Origin: Hydnum rufescens UP504
Taxonomy: Eukaryota > Basidiomycota > Agaricomycetes > Cantharellales > Hydnaceae
Direction of reading: 5' to 3'
Assembly (NCBI GenBank): GCA_014904985.1
Contig: MU128940.1
Span: forward strand, 302,813-366,812
Length of the DNA stretch: 64,000 nt
Under the pieces are notes generated by a model. That model searched no databases. It had not been told where the DNA came from and saw only the letters and a program-made list of their open reading frames with translations. Below, piece after piece: positions 1 through 12,200 of the stretch. The first letter of the stretch is position 1, and each line of letters starts with the position of its first letter. The position numbers were made by a program, and so were the translations under genes.

Positions 1-1765
1 CCGATCGCAAGAAAAACAGCCTCGGCGTCCTGGGGATGGGATGACGCGTCTCTCAGTGATTTTTATTCTTGTTTTACTTGAAGCGATGGTGTCTTGCTTG
101 TTTAGTGTCCGTATGTGCATGTACTCATTCCTGCCTCTCGCAATTCGCATGAGAACTCCTGAAATATCGGAAGAATTATTATTTGGCCGGTGGGCAGACG
201 GATCACGTGGAGCACCACAAAAAGAACGCTCTGAATGACGGGAAAGTCATTAAAGGAGCGCGGGAGGAAAGCGCAGCATTGATTTGTGCGACACCAAAGA
301 AGGGGACATCATGGGAAAATAACAGGAGGCAGCCGGGACCATGATCTGTTCAGAAGCTTCGGATAGAACTTGACCTAGGCCGAGAGCTTCCTGCGGCGCT
401 TGCAAAGTATTGGGTACTGATCCCAGGAGCAAACGAATTGCGGTATGCAGTATGGGAAAAAATTAAATAACAAGAGTGTCATTGAACTAAGCCCCCTTGG
501 GATACAAATTCATATTGAGGACCGGGACGTTACACTGGGTTGCTTCCTCTAAGCGCCGATCGCTCCAATGCCCAGAAGTGTGGCTTCCATTGGGGAAGCA
601 TCCCAGTCTCTTAATATATATGCATTACTTCGAGCCAGAGGCGCGAATTTATGGAGACAATAGCGCAGCATCTGGTTCGAGTTCAGCATAAACAAAGATA
701 ACCCGGGGCACAGGCGGTTTTCTCATATCACTTGGGAACCCGGGAATATAATGGCCGGGAAGACAAAGGGCGATTAAGAGGAGGGAAACAACCAACATGG
801 GAGGAGGAGTCAATGAGGAAACTCTTGAAAAGGGTTTGCAGACGCCCAGAATCCTGTAAGTCGATTAGTATAAGTATAAGCACTAACCAGCTTCTGTGCA
901 CAAACGTCGGCGCGACCATCAGCCAGCAGCGTTTACGTACCGTTTCAGTTTCGGCGACATCGATAGTCGCAATAACTCGAGGAGGGGGAGCTCTACCCCT
1001 TTGTTGAAATGGGCGGTTATCGACTACAGCGTATGTCACGTGCCGCTCGATCTACCCCTCTCCGCTTGTCCGGCCTATCCTATGGCCGCCCTCCTTTTAC
1101 TATATATAACGTAGGTATTTCATGTACATACCCCACTGGTTTGTACCTCCGCAACCGTACCCTGCACCGAGGTTCTTTTATCACACAACCCTTCTATTCA
1201 GGAATTTCAGGTTGCAGCACTCAATCGGCACCCTGCCAAATCCGTATTGCCAACTATCTGACTCCTCTCATGCCTTTTTGTTGTACTTTGTGCTCTCAGC
1301 GTGCTCAATAATCTCCCTACAGACAGCCCATGGATAATTGAAGATTTCCTGCCAACCGGTTCATTACCATTCTAATCCTCCGCCCCCACGAATGCCCTTC
1401 ATATTGATTTCAAAGCCGAACTTTGGATTCAGTTCGAGCTCTATGGTAACCAGTTCCGATTTCGATCTGCCGACCAGGTAACGCGGAAGTCCAAGCCGAA
1501 GGACACTATCGAGTAGTGACATAAGTGTTATAAGTGTTTGGTGGTCGTGTTAGCAATGGGAGGCAAAACAATGTTAGGACTGCCTTTACTGGTGCACTTG
1601 TGGGAAGTTCAAGCCATTCAGAGTGTCGCCTTGTTAGTTTGAGTTTTACCAGGGACCCAAATGGATTACTGTCAGATTCATTGCTCTCTCTTCCGCACTG
1701 CGTTCATTTCAAAATTACAGTATTATGCATGTAATATATGCTCCATGAAATATGAACGTCAAGAT
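1..1765. other. No gene assigned
   Basis: I see no conserved protein, RNA gene or clear repeat here. Open frames are short and unlike any family I know. A TATATA-like stretch lies near 1100-1112 and could be a promoter or chance. The right edge is the 3' flank of the minus-strand GTPase gene, whose stop is at 1766. Confidence 0.5.
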
Positions 1766-3811
1766 TCAGATCGTATCTGGAGGGATCCACTTTTCTTTAT
1801 TGTCGAGGGGTCTTGAGGCGGATAATATCACTGCCGCATGAAGTTCCCTGTACTGCTCAACCTTGACAAGCTCAGAGATCCGGTCGATTACGCGCTTCGG
1901 TCTCAACCCCGGGAGCGTGGTGTCGGTGACGTACGATTTGACCTGCTCATGGATGCTGCCCTTATGCTGTGAATACTCCCTCAGCACGAGATTGACCATC
2001 GCAAGAGATATCCGATCCAATCCACGGGAATCTACCAATGCAAATAAACAGCTCATCACAATGATCATGTCGATCACATATCCTATCAGATATCGGAGGA
2101 TTTCCGGACTATAGTATGCATGATTTAACTGGAGCTTCGTCTATGCATGATGGGCACCCACGTTCTTCGGTATTTTCCATAGACCATGAGGCCAGGGCCA
2201 CAGCTGCTGCAGCCGGAAGGACAAATGGCGCTGCAGGCGGGACACTCGTAGCCACCGCAACCGCGGGAGTCATAATCTTTATGGCGTTCTCAAGGCTGAG
2301 GTATTTCAGTCTCAGACTTTGTCATTTGCATTTGAGGACAGGGTAAATGCTTACAGACTCGGAGGATTCGGACGCTCGCTTGCAAGATCTTTGAGCAGAT
2401 GCATCATCAGGCTTCGGAATTCTGTCGACTTTAGACACTACACCCAAAAACTCGATGCGTCCGAAGAATCGTCACGGCTGATGCAAGACGTGCCTGATGA
2501 TTCGGATCATTAAAATTCCAGACGTTGACGATATCATCATGAATGACCCCAACGCATTCATCCAGGGGGATGCCGTTAAAGGTTCCAGAGAACATATAGC
2601 CCCAATACTCTATAGAAGCGAAAAGGTGGACGTGAGGTCGGCATCTCTCGCGCTTCCAAAATGGACACACTGTGTTTCCCGACGCTTGGAAGATCTCATA
2701 TCAGAATGTGAACGTTAGACCAGCAATAGTGAATACACTGGACTGACCCAATCGATGTTGAAATCTTTGTTTCGAGACTAGCTCTTTGAGCAACTGCGAA
2801 GAGCAAGCCTTGAAGATTCGGTTGCTCTGAATCGGCAGTACCCTAGGCCCAGTCGTTGTCTGGGGTTTCGGATCAGTGGCCGCAAGGATAGAGTTCATGG
2901 TGAGGTCGATTAGTCTCCTGATAGTGTCTTTGTGCTCGTTCTCGCTGGAAATCAGACTCTATTAGTCGAGAATAAAGGTCGTCCAACCGATAGAATGCAC
3001 TGGAAACCTCGGTCCATGTATGTCTACTGCCTGCTACGGCGTCGAGGGCTTCTCGCAGCGAACTTTCACTTCCTCGGTAGCAGCCTCTTCAGCTCGACGC
3101 ACCCATTCCGCTTTGTCATCATTAGCAAGGGACCGTGGGAGAATAAACTTCTTTTGGATCACAAGCTGGTCATACTTGGTGAATACGACAATGATGGGAA
3201 CTTGGGGGATGCGGGGATGGTACGTTTCCAACTTAGCACGGGAACACCAGTTTCGAGAGAAGCGATCACTATACCCTTGATTGGCATTGTCCTTGAGAAG
3301 CATTTCATCTCCTAATTCAAAAACTCGACCTCCAGAAACGGGAATCTCGCAGCACAATCTAGAGCCACGAGAAGTGAAATGTCATGGCGGTACTCTGGAG
3401 AAAAGATTATATGCACCAAATAGCATGTAGCCTGTCTTTAAGCTCCCTTTCGGCGCTCCTCCTCTTGATGAACTCTTGGACTGTACGAAGATTCCCAATA
3501 TCTCCACCAACGAATCCTTGTGAATCGTGTAGAATGAGTCGATGGTTATCATCAGAGGCGAGTTCTTGATCAACATCGTGTTCAATGGCCTGGTCATCGG
3601 AGGTTTTCTGTAACATGCATTGGAATCGAATAATGTGAGATTTTGGGGGAGCAGAGGACGTACAGTGAGGTTGTTGACACGGAATACTGCATTGATCAAA
3701 GAGGATTTTCACACCCCTGACTGCGAATCCATAGTGAGTGAGGTGGATCGGAGAGGATACATGGCTTACTTTGGCCACAACGAGTACCCTGAACCTAGCG
3801 ACACTACTTGA
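1766..3811 (-). pseudogene. G-domain GTPase with destroyed P-loop
   Basis: This is a multi-exon minus-strand gene of the G-domain (Era/AIG1-like P-loop) family common in Agaricomycetes; its cellular role is unknown. Reading 5'-3': a short exon ends VLVVAK at about 3768 with a GTAAGC donor; the next exon (from about 3720) carries SG-V-stop-KSSLINAVF, the P-loop tail. G3 is HDSQGF in the exon near 3540-3410, and G4 is FTKYD near 3175. A YWGYMFSGTF...VIHDDIVNVWN block follows (2620-2500), then an Ala/Val/Pro-rich hydrophobic stretch near 2280-2170 and a C-terminal exon with a hydrophobic helix (YLIGYVIDMIIVMSCLF). Both glycines of GxxxxGK are missing: the first is Ala and the second is a TGA at 3711-3709. 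Splicing cannot avoid this stop, because no AG lies between the acceptor and the lysine codon. The N-terminal exon upstream of 3811 is unclear. A sequencing error is the alternative to a pseudogene. Confidence 0.6.
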
Positions 3812-4671
3812 ACATGGAAGGGGTTATGGATGAAGAGCCTGGCATACCTAGAATCCTCTAGGAGAGAGTCGGTGGTGGGCCTGAGCGGGAGGTGTCCTGC
3901 GCGACGTTGGCGGGATTGGTTGATGCTGATGCTTGAGGAATCTCAGCCTCGCGCGACGATGCCTGGATGAGTGGAATCCACAGTATAAGGGCTAGCTGCT
4001 CGATCTGGCATAGGAGGGCAGTGCGATCGACGGAGGGACTTGAAGAGAGGCATCATTGGCTAACGGATGGAGTACAGCGACAGTTTGATTGTTGGTGTAT
4101 CCTGGATTGGGGACACGCGGAGGCCACGTTCTTACCCATCGGAATAGAAGCTACAGAAAGCTACGTACTGCCCGAATGAGCCGTGGGATCCTAGGGGATG
4201 AAGCGTGCAAAGGTCAACAAGGAGAACTGAGGTCGAGCACGTCTCTCTCCCATAGCCGCAGCTGTCTGATATGGCGATTGGTATCTGCCAGACTCCGTCC
4301 TGGTCACTCAGGCAAAGTCGGCTGTGTCCAGTGCGGTCAGGAGTAATCAGTGCGATCAGATCTGGCCACTTCCAGGCATCGATATTAAATCCGTCATATC
4401 ATAATATTTCCCTCTCTGGTTTGCCCATGTTGCCTGGTTCACTCTTTCCGAAGCAGGCCGTGGCACTCGGCCACCTGTTCCAGAAGCACTCTATCTCGAT
4501 GAAGCGTCCACGGAGAAGTCCGTGCTTCTCCGTCAGGAGCTACTCAAGTTGACATAACAGGAATGCTCCTGCTGCCTGGCTTTTGACGGTGTGTGGTACG
4601 TAATCGATGAAACATTTCACACACACCTACATACGCAGACGCCTCTCTCTCTCTTCTCTAGTCCATCGACC
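3812..4671. promoter_or_regulatory. Divergent region between two GTPase genes
   Basis: The two GTPase genes point away from each other, so this stretch of about 860 bp should hold both promoters and the unresolved N-terminal exon(s) of the minus-strand gene. On the minus strand about 3970-3860 is open and rich in Ala, Ser and Pro, which could be such an exon. A CT-rich tract (about 4641-4660) precedes the plus-strand ATG; pyrimidine tracts are common before fungal transcription starts. No operator or defined motif was recognised. Confidence 0.4.
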
Positions 4672-6206
4672 ATGTGGAAATCTATCTGCAAGCGTTTTAA
4701 ACTCCCCAAGAAACCCAAGAAACAAGTCGCCGACGAACAAGTCGCCGGCGAACAAGTCGCTGATGAACAAGTCGCTGATGAACAAGTTGCCGATGAACAA
4801 GTCCCCGACGAGCAAGCCCCCAACGAAGAAATCCGCGACGAAGAGGTCCCTGATGAAGAGGTTTCCGATGAAGAGGTTTCCGATGAAGAAGTCTCTGATG
4901 AAGAAGTCTCCGATGAAGAAGTCTCCGATGAAGAAGTCTCCGATGAAGAAGTCACCGACGAAGAAGTCACCGACGAAGAAGTCACCGACGAAGTCCCCCT
5001 CAAAGACAGGGTAAGAACCAACCGCTTCAGGATCCTCATACTTGGACCGGCGAACGCAGGAAAGACCACTCTGCTGGAACGACTAACAGACAGCCCTGCC
5101 GGTGCGGCCATAGTGACCCGGAAGGGACAACGTGTAAGTACTACAGTTGTTCGAACTAAGTAGAGATACTGGTCTAATGCATCCTTTTATCTCTTAGATC
5201 CAGCAGGCCCCCAAGGGAGACGATCAAGTGAAGAGCCATCCTAGCAACGGTGCCAGGGTGCTTGACGTTTCCCTACCATCTAGCGAGGGATCCACAATAT
5301 TGACGATGAAATCACGTACGCATCAAACCCTGACTTCGTTTTCCATGACTCTGGTGGTTTCGAGGCGGGAGGTGTCAAGGAGGTCGAGGCCGTCTGGAAA
5401 TTTATTCGCGACCGCTCGTCAGCTTCGCCTTCACAGCAGTTGCATGCGATTTGGTGCGTTTGTCCATGCATGTTCTCACGTCATCATACTTCAACTCATC
5501 GATTGCTACAGGCTCTGCATTCCAACAGATAATGATAGGCCCTTTGCATTCCTGCGGTCAGGTTTTTTCACGAAACCCACAGCGTCAGGTATGTCTCATG
5601 AGTCCCTGCGAATCGACCCTACGTGTGACGCAGTGGTCCGTGCATCCCTCAGTGCCTGTTATCGGGATTTTCACCAAGCTGGATGGAAGAGAGACGAAAG
5701 TGATGAGTGAGGTTGTCGGCGCTGATCCCAGTCAATCCGATTTCCTCGATTGTGCCCCGAAGGTGGAGCAGAAGGTGGCTGAATTTGTTAATCGGACTCG
5801 AGACACAATTTCGGGACCACCAGCACCCACCTGCTGGTTTCATCAGGGTCAGAGGTATGCATACTCTATCTGAGCCACAATTTTGGCACTTAAATCTATG
5901 GCTTGAAGACATGGACAAAGTTAGTGAGCAGAGTGTGGCATTGTGCAACCAACTTCTTCAAGCCACTATGCATGCTCTTCCCAATGAGACCCAGAGAGAA
6001 TTGCTCAAGCTCACAGTTTGGAAAAGAAATCGCCGGGTTCATACCATATATGTTTTAGAACGGTGAGTCTGGATGTTCAATGGATTGATAGTGATTAACA
6101 GCCATGGTTATTTTGTAGTGTCCTTGACAGTGGAGCTGAAGGTTCTGTCTCAAGCTGTATCAATGAGATAATGGTACAATTTGACTATGTTCAGGGAACA
6201 TTGTGA
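4672..6206 (+). CDS. G-domain GTPase with acidic N-terminal repeats
   Basis: This is an intact paralogue of the minus-strand gene and presumably binds GTP; its function is unknown. Proposed exons: 4672-5133, 5198-5227, 5284-5453, 5512-5588, 5653-5847, 5909-6062 and 6119-6206. Every join uses GT...AG and keeps frame. Visible motifs are G1 GPANAGKTTLL (about 5045-5075), G3 HDSGGFEAGG (about 5343), the family block QQLHAIW then CIPTDNDRPF across the 5454-5511 intron, and G4 VIGIFTKLD (about 5662). A basic segment (KRFKLPKKPKK) precedes about 18 copies of a V-x-D-E-E/Q pentapeptide. The start is the first ATG after a CT-rich tract. The frame ends at TGA 6204-6206, but splicing 6173 to 6219 removes that stop and carries the frame to 6277, where the intron-unit array begins. 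Which 3' end is used is unresolved. Confidence 0.7.
4726..4995 (+). repeat. 15-bp tandem repeat coding V-x-D-E-E/Q
   Basis: About 18 head-to-tail copies of a GTC-NNN-GAC-GAA-GAA-type unit lie inside exon 1 of the plus-strand GTPase. Early copies read VADEQ, middle ones VSDEE and late ones VTDEE, so the array has expanded in blocks. The 15-bp period preserves frame. Other frames are also open across it, which creates false long ORFs on both strands. The product is a highly acidic, probably disordered segment ahead of the G domain. Confidence 0.9.
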
Positions 6207-6277
6207 CCAGGATCCCAGGACCTGGGGAAGATGAAGAAACCCAGTTACATGCAGATAGTGGATTCAGGATTCTCATG
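6207..6277 (+). other. Candidate exon joining GTPase to microexon array
   Basis: Splicing a donor at 6174 (GTACAA) to an acceptor at 6217-6218 gives an exon 6219-6277 ending just before GTGAGT at 6278. It is open in the GTPase frame (DLGKMKKPSYMQIVDSGFS) and leaves two bases (TG), i.e. phase 2. The first array acceptor is at 6383-6384. No protein match is recognised; the case rests on splice signals and an open frame. Confidence 0.35.
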
Positions 6278-9200
6278 GTGAGTGACTCTGTCACTTGTGA
6301 GCAATGTACTGACTGTATCATATGCTGTAACTGTGGTAACTGGTTGTGACATTATTGGGTCATTGGATGGCATTGACAACATAGGAGGTATGGCAGCAGG
6401 CACTAAAATTTGTTCCATGATCACTGGCTTACATCATCTCTATTTGTGGCATTGACAATGCAGTTGGTCAGTCTAAATCTCCAACAATGTGATACATGGT
6501 AGCTGGCTGATATATTTCCTGATGTCATTGGGAGCACAGTATGTGAGTGTGAACCTCCCACCATTTGATGCAGGCTGTTCTCTGATACAACTTCTGGTGG
6601 AATCTGCAATGCAGGGGGTGAGTTTGCATCTCTTGGAATTTGATGTGAGATTGTTGTGATTACATCTTTGGGTGGCATGGAAAACCTAGCATGTGAGTGT
6701 GCATTTCTCACCTTTGGATCTGCACCATTGCCAGCTGATATATCCCCTTGGTCATGTGAACAATGTAGGAGGTAAGACTGCACCTCACATCTTGATATAT
6801 GGTCACTAGTTGATAGAACTTTTGGTGGGATGAACACATAGAATGTGGGTTGGCTTCCCATGCCATTTGATGTATGATTAGTGACTGCCTATCTTTTGGT
6901 GGCATTAACACCATAGTTTGTATGTCCAGATGTCTTGGAATCCAATGCATGGTTGCTGACTGACAAATATTTTGTTGACATTCACAATATAGTATGTGAG
7001 TGTAGATTCAATATGAGGTCCTTGGCTGATATGCCATTGGTGGGATCAATAAAATAGGAAGTATGTTCATATTTCCAAGTATTCATGGGAGGTTGCTGGC
7101 TGATGCATCATTTGATGACATGGACACTGTAGTATGTAAGTTGGGGATTCCTATGAGTTGGCAGATGGTTACTAGCTGATCTGTCATTGGATGATGGATG
7201 ATGGATGATGGACACTGTAGGAAGTCAGTGTAGATCTCTTGCAATTTGATGTGTGTGTGGGCTGATATTCCTTCCACTGTCATGGACAATGTAGGCAGTA
7301 AGTCCAGTTCTCTCACAATTTGATCTGTGGTCCTTTGTTGATAGTTGATACATTGTTTGGTTCCATTGACACTTGCAGGCTGTATGTATAGATATCTTCC
7401 AATTTGATGTGTGGTCACTAGTGGATTGTTTGGTGACACTGATAACATAGGATGTAAGTGTGGCTCTCCACCTTGATGCACCATCCCTGGCTGACACATC
7501 ACTGGATAACATTGGCAACCAAGAATGTGGGCTCCTTTATGATTTTGTCTGATTGCTGGTTGATCCATTTTTGGTGGCATTCACCATCACATAGCTGGTG
7601 GCAGCTTCTCTTACAATTTCATGCAGGATCACAGGCTGATACATCAATGGGTCAATGGGTGGTATTCACAATGTAGGATGTGAGTCCATGCCCCAATCAT
7701 TAGATGCTAGTTGATACATTGTTTTCAATGTCATCAACAATGTAGGATGTGAGTCTGGGTACCTCCCAGTTTGATGTGTGGGTGCTGTCTGATATATCAT
7801 TGGGTGGGGTTGAGGAAATAGAAAGTAAGTCAATGTCACCCACCATCCATGGGTGATTGTGGGACTGATATGTTCATTGGTGGCACTGACAACATAGAAT
7901 GTAAGTCTAAATTCCTTAGTATTCAATCAATGCTGGTTGGCTGATATAGATTTGGTGGCATTGACAATGTAGGTTGTAAGTCTGGTTCTCCAATGTGACA
8001 CACAAGTGTGGAGTGATATTTCTTTGTCTCACATGGACAATGTAGGAAGTAAGCCTGAATCTCCTACAATTTAATGCATGGTCACTCTCTGATACATTGT
8101 TTGGTCCCATTGACAATGTAGCATGTAAGTTTGGATCTCCTTTAATTCAATGTGGGGTCACTGCAATATATTCTTTGGTGACATTAATAATGGAGGATGT
8201 AAGTTCTAATTGATACCTCCTTCATGCACAATCACTGGCTCATACATCTCTGGATGACTGTGACAACCTAGGCAGTAAGCCTGGCTCCCTTTCAATTTAG
8301 TGTGTGGTGCTGGCTGATCCCATCAATGGTATCAACATTGTAGCTGGTGGGTTCAGGACTCTCACAATTTGATGCAGGATTGCAGGCTGATTCATCATTT
8401 GGTGGCATTGACAATTTAGGAAGTGAGTTGCATTGCCCACCATTTGATATATGGGTGTTGGCTAATACATTCATTGCCTGGTATTAAAAATGTAGAGAGT
8501 ATGTTGAGGTCTCTGGCAATTGAATGCATACTCAGTGGCTGACACATTCTTGGTGGCATGGACAATGTAAGGTGTGAGTTTGTGTCTCTGACCATTCATG
8601 GGGAGGTACTTAGTTGAGGTATCTTGGGTGACATTTTAGTATGTAAGTCCAGATATCATATTGATTGAGGCATGATTTCTGCCTGATTCATCTTTGGCAT
8701 TGGCAACAAAGGGGGTAGGTCTGGAGGGTTCAATTCCATACCACTGCTGGCTGATTTCTCTTGTGAATGGGGTTGACAACATAGGGGGTAAGCTGGGATC
8801 TTTTAGAATTTGATGCAAAGGGCCTGGCTGATGGATGCTTGGTCACCTGAACACTGTAGGATGTAAGTCCATATCACACACCCTCAGAAGAATGGTTAAC
8901 AGTTTATACATCTTTGGGTTGGCATTAACAATGTAGGAAGTAAGTGCAGATGTCTTAGAATTCAATGCATTGTCCCTTGCTGATTCCATCTTTGGTGGCA
9001 TTCAACAACATAGGGTGTAAGTTCTGGATGTCCTTAGAATGTGAATGCATGTCCCTTGCTGATTCCATTTTTGGTGCATCACAACCATTAGCGTGTAGTC
9101 TGGATGTCTTAAGAATTGAATGCATTGTCCCTTGCTGATTCATCTTTTGTGGCATTCACACCATAGTATTAAGACCTGGATGTCTAGGATTTTGTCCCTT

Positions 9201-12200
9201 GCGATCATTTTTTGGTGGCATTCACAACATAGCCTGTAAGCTGGATGTCTTGAAATTGAATGCATTGTCCCTTGCTATTCATCTTTGGTGGCATTCACAA
9301 CATAGCATGCTAAGTCCTGGATGTCTTAGATTGAATCATTGTCCCTTGCTGATTCATCTTTGGTGTGTCACAACATAGCATGAAGTCTGGATGTCTTAGA
9401 ATTGAATGCATTATCCCTTGCTGATTCATCTTTGGTGGCATTCATGACATAGCATTAAGTCTGGATGTCTTAGATTGAATGTATGTCCCTTGCTGATTTA
9501 TCTTTTGGTGACTTCACAACATAGTAATGTAAGTCGGATGTTTTATGAATTGAATGCATTGTCCTTGCTGATTCATCTTTTGGTGGCATTCAACAAACAT
9601 AGGCTGTATGTCTGGATTGTTTAGAATTGAAAGCATTGTCCTTGCTGATTCATCTTTGGTGGCATTCACAAACATAGCATGTAAGTCTAGATGTCTTAAA
9701 ATTGAATGTATTTGTCCCTTGCTGAATTCATCTTTTGGTGGCATTCACAACATAGCATGTAGTCTAGATGTCTTAGAATTGAATGCATGTCCCTTGCTGT
9801 TCATCTTTTGGGTGCATTCACACATAGTTGTATCTGGATGTCATAGATTGAATGGATGCCCTTGCTGATTCATATTTGGTGGCATTCACCACATAGGTGG
9901 TAAGTCTGGATGTCTTAGAATTCAATGATTGTCCTTGCTGATTCACTTTTGGTGGCATTCACAACATAGTTGTAAGTCCAATGTCTTAGAATGAATGCAT
10001 TGTCCCTTGCTGATTCATCTTTTGGTGCATTCACAACATAAGCTGTAAGTCTGGATGTCTTAGAATTGATGCATTGTCCTTGCTGATTCATCTTTGGTGG
10101 CATTCACAACATAGCTGTAGATGTCTTAGAATTCAATGCATTGCCTTGCTGATTCATCTTTTGGTGGCATTCACAACATAGGCTGTAAGTCTGGATGTCT
10201 TAGAATTCAATGCATTGTCCTTGCTGATTCATTTTTTGGTGGCATTCACAACATGCGTGTAAGTCTGATGTCTTAGAATTCAATGCATTGTCCGCGCTGA
10301 TTCATCTTTTGGTGGCATTCACAACATAGGTTGTAAGTCTGGATTATCTTAGAATTAATGCATTGTCCTTGCTGATTCATCTTTTGGTGGCATTCACAAC
10401 ATAGGCATGTAAGTCTGGATGTCTTAGAATTCAATGCATTGTGCCTTGCTGATTCATCTTTTGGTGGCATTCACAATGTAGGGTGTAAGTCTGGATGTCT
10501 TAGAATTCAATGCATTGTGCCTTGCTGATTCATCTTTTGTGGGCATTCGCAAACATAGGATGTAATGTCTGGATGTCTTAGAATTCAATGCATTGTTCCC
10601 TTGCTGATTCATCTTTTGTGGCATTCACAACATAGGCGTAAGTCTGGATGTCTTAGAATTCAATGCATTGTGCCTTGCTGATTCATCTTTTGGTGGCATT
10701 CACATGTAGGTGTAAGTCTGGATGTCTTAGAATTCAATGCATTGTCCTTGCTGATTTCATCTTTTGGTGGCATTCACAACATAGGATGTAAGTCTGGATG
10801 TCTTAGAATTCAATGCATTGTGCCTTGCTGATTCATCTTTTGGTGGCATTCAAACATAGATGTAAGTCTGGATGTCTTAGAATTGATGCATTTGTCCCTT
10901 GCTGATTGCATCTTTTGGTGGCATTCACAACATAGGATGTAAGTCTGGATGTCTTAGAATTCAAGTGCATTGTCCCTTGCTGATTCATCTTTTGGTGGCA
11001 TTCACAACATAGATGTAAGTCTGGATGTCTTAGAATTCAATGCATTGTCCCTTGCTGATTCATCTTTTGTGGCATTCACAACATAGGATGTAAGTCTGGA
11101 TGTCTTAGAATTCAATGCATTGTGCCTTGCTGATTCATCTTTTGGTGGCATTCACAACATAGGATTGTAAGTCTGGATGTCTTAGAATTCAATGCATTGT
11201 TCCTTGCTGATTCATCTTTTGGTGGCATTCACAACATAGGTGTAAGTCTGGATGTCTTAGATTCAATGCATTGTGCCTTTCTGATTCATCTTTTGGTGGC
11301 ATTCACAACATAGATGTAAGTTCTGGATGTCTTAGAATTCAATGCATTGTGCCTTGCTGATTCATCTTTTGGTGGCATTCACAACATAGGATGTAAGTCT
11401 GGATGTCTTAGAATTCAATGGCATTGTGCCTTGCTGATTCATCTTTTGGTGGCATTCACAACATAGGTGTAAGTCTGGATGTCTTAGAATTCAATGCATT
11501 GTCCCTTGCTGATTCATCTTTTGGTGGCATTCACAACATAGGCTGTAAGTCTGGATGTCTTAGAATTCATCATTTCCTTCTGAGCATCTTTGGTGCATTC
11601 ACAACATAGTGTAGTCTGGATGTCTAGAATTCAATGCATTGTCCTTGCTGATTCATCTTTTGGTGGCATTCAAAACATAGGCTGTAATCTAGATGTCTTA
11701 GAATTCAATGCATTGTGCCTTGCTGATTCATCTTTTTGGTGGCATTCACAACATAGCGATGTAAGTCTGGATGTCTTTAGAATTCAATGCATTGTGCCCT
11801 TGCTGATTCATCTTTTTGGTGGCATTCACAACATAGGTGTAAGTCTGGATGTCTTAGAATTCAATGCATTGTGCCTTGCTGATTCATCTTTTGGTGGCAT
11901 TCACAACATAGGATGTAAGTCTGGATGTCTTAGAATTCAATGCATTGTGCCTTGCTGATTCATCTTTTGGTGGCATTCACAACATAGCAGTGTAAGTCTG
12001 GATGTCTTAGAATTCAATGCATTGTGCCTTGCTGATTCATCTTTTGGTGGCATTCACAACATAGCTTGTAAGTCTGGATGTCTTAGAATTCAATTGCATT
12101 CATGCCTTGGCTGATCATTCCTTCTCCTGGTGTGCATTGATCAATTCCATAGTCTGTAAGTCAGGATGTCTTAGATTCAATGCATTGTCCTTGCTGATTC

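Noticed and set aside
4607..5111. Lys-rich plus-strand and Ser-rich minus-strand genes over the GTPase exon 1
   Set aside because: Shadows of the 15-bp repeat in other frames; the frame with the P-loop is the real one.
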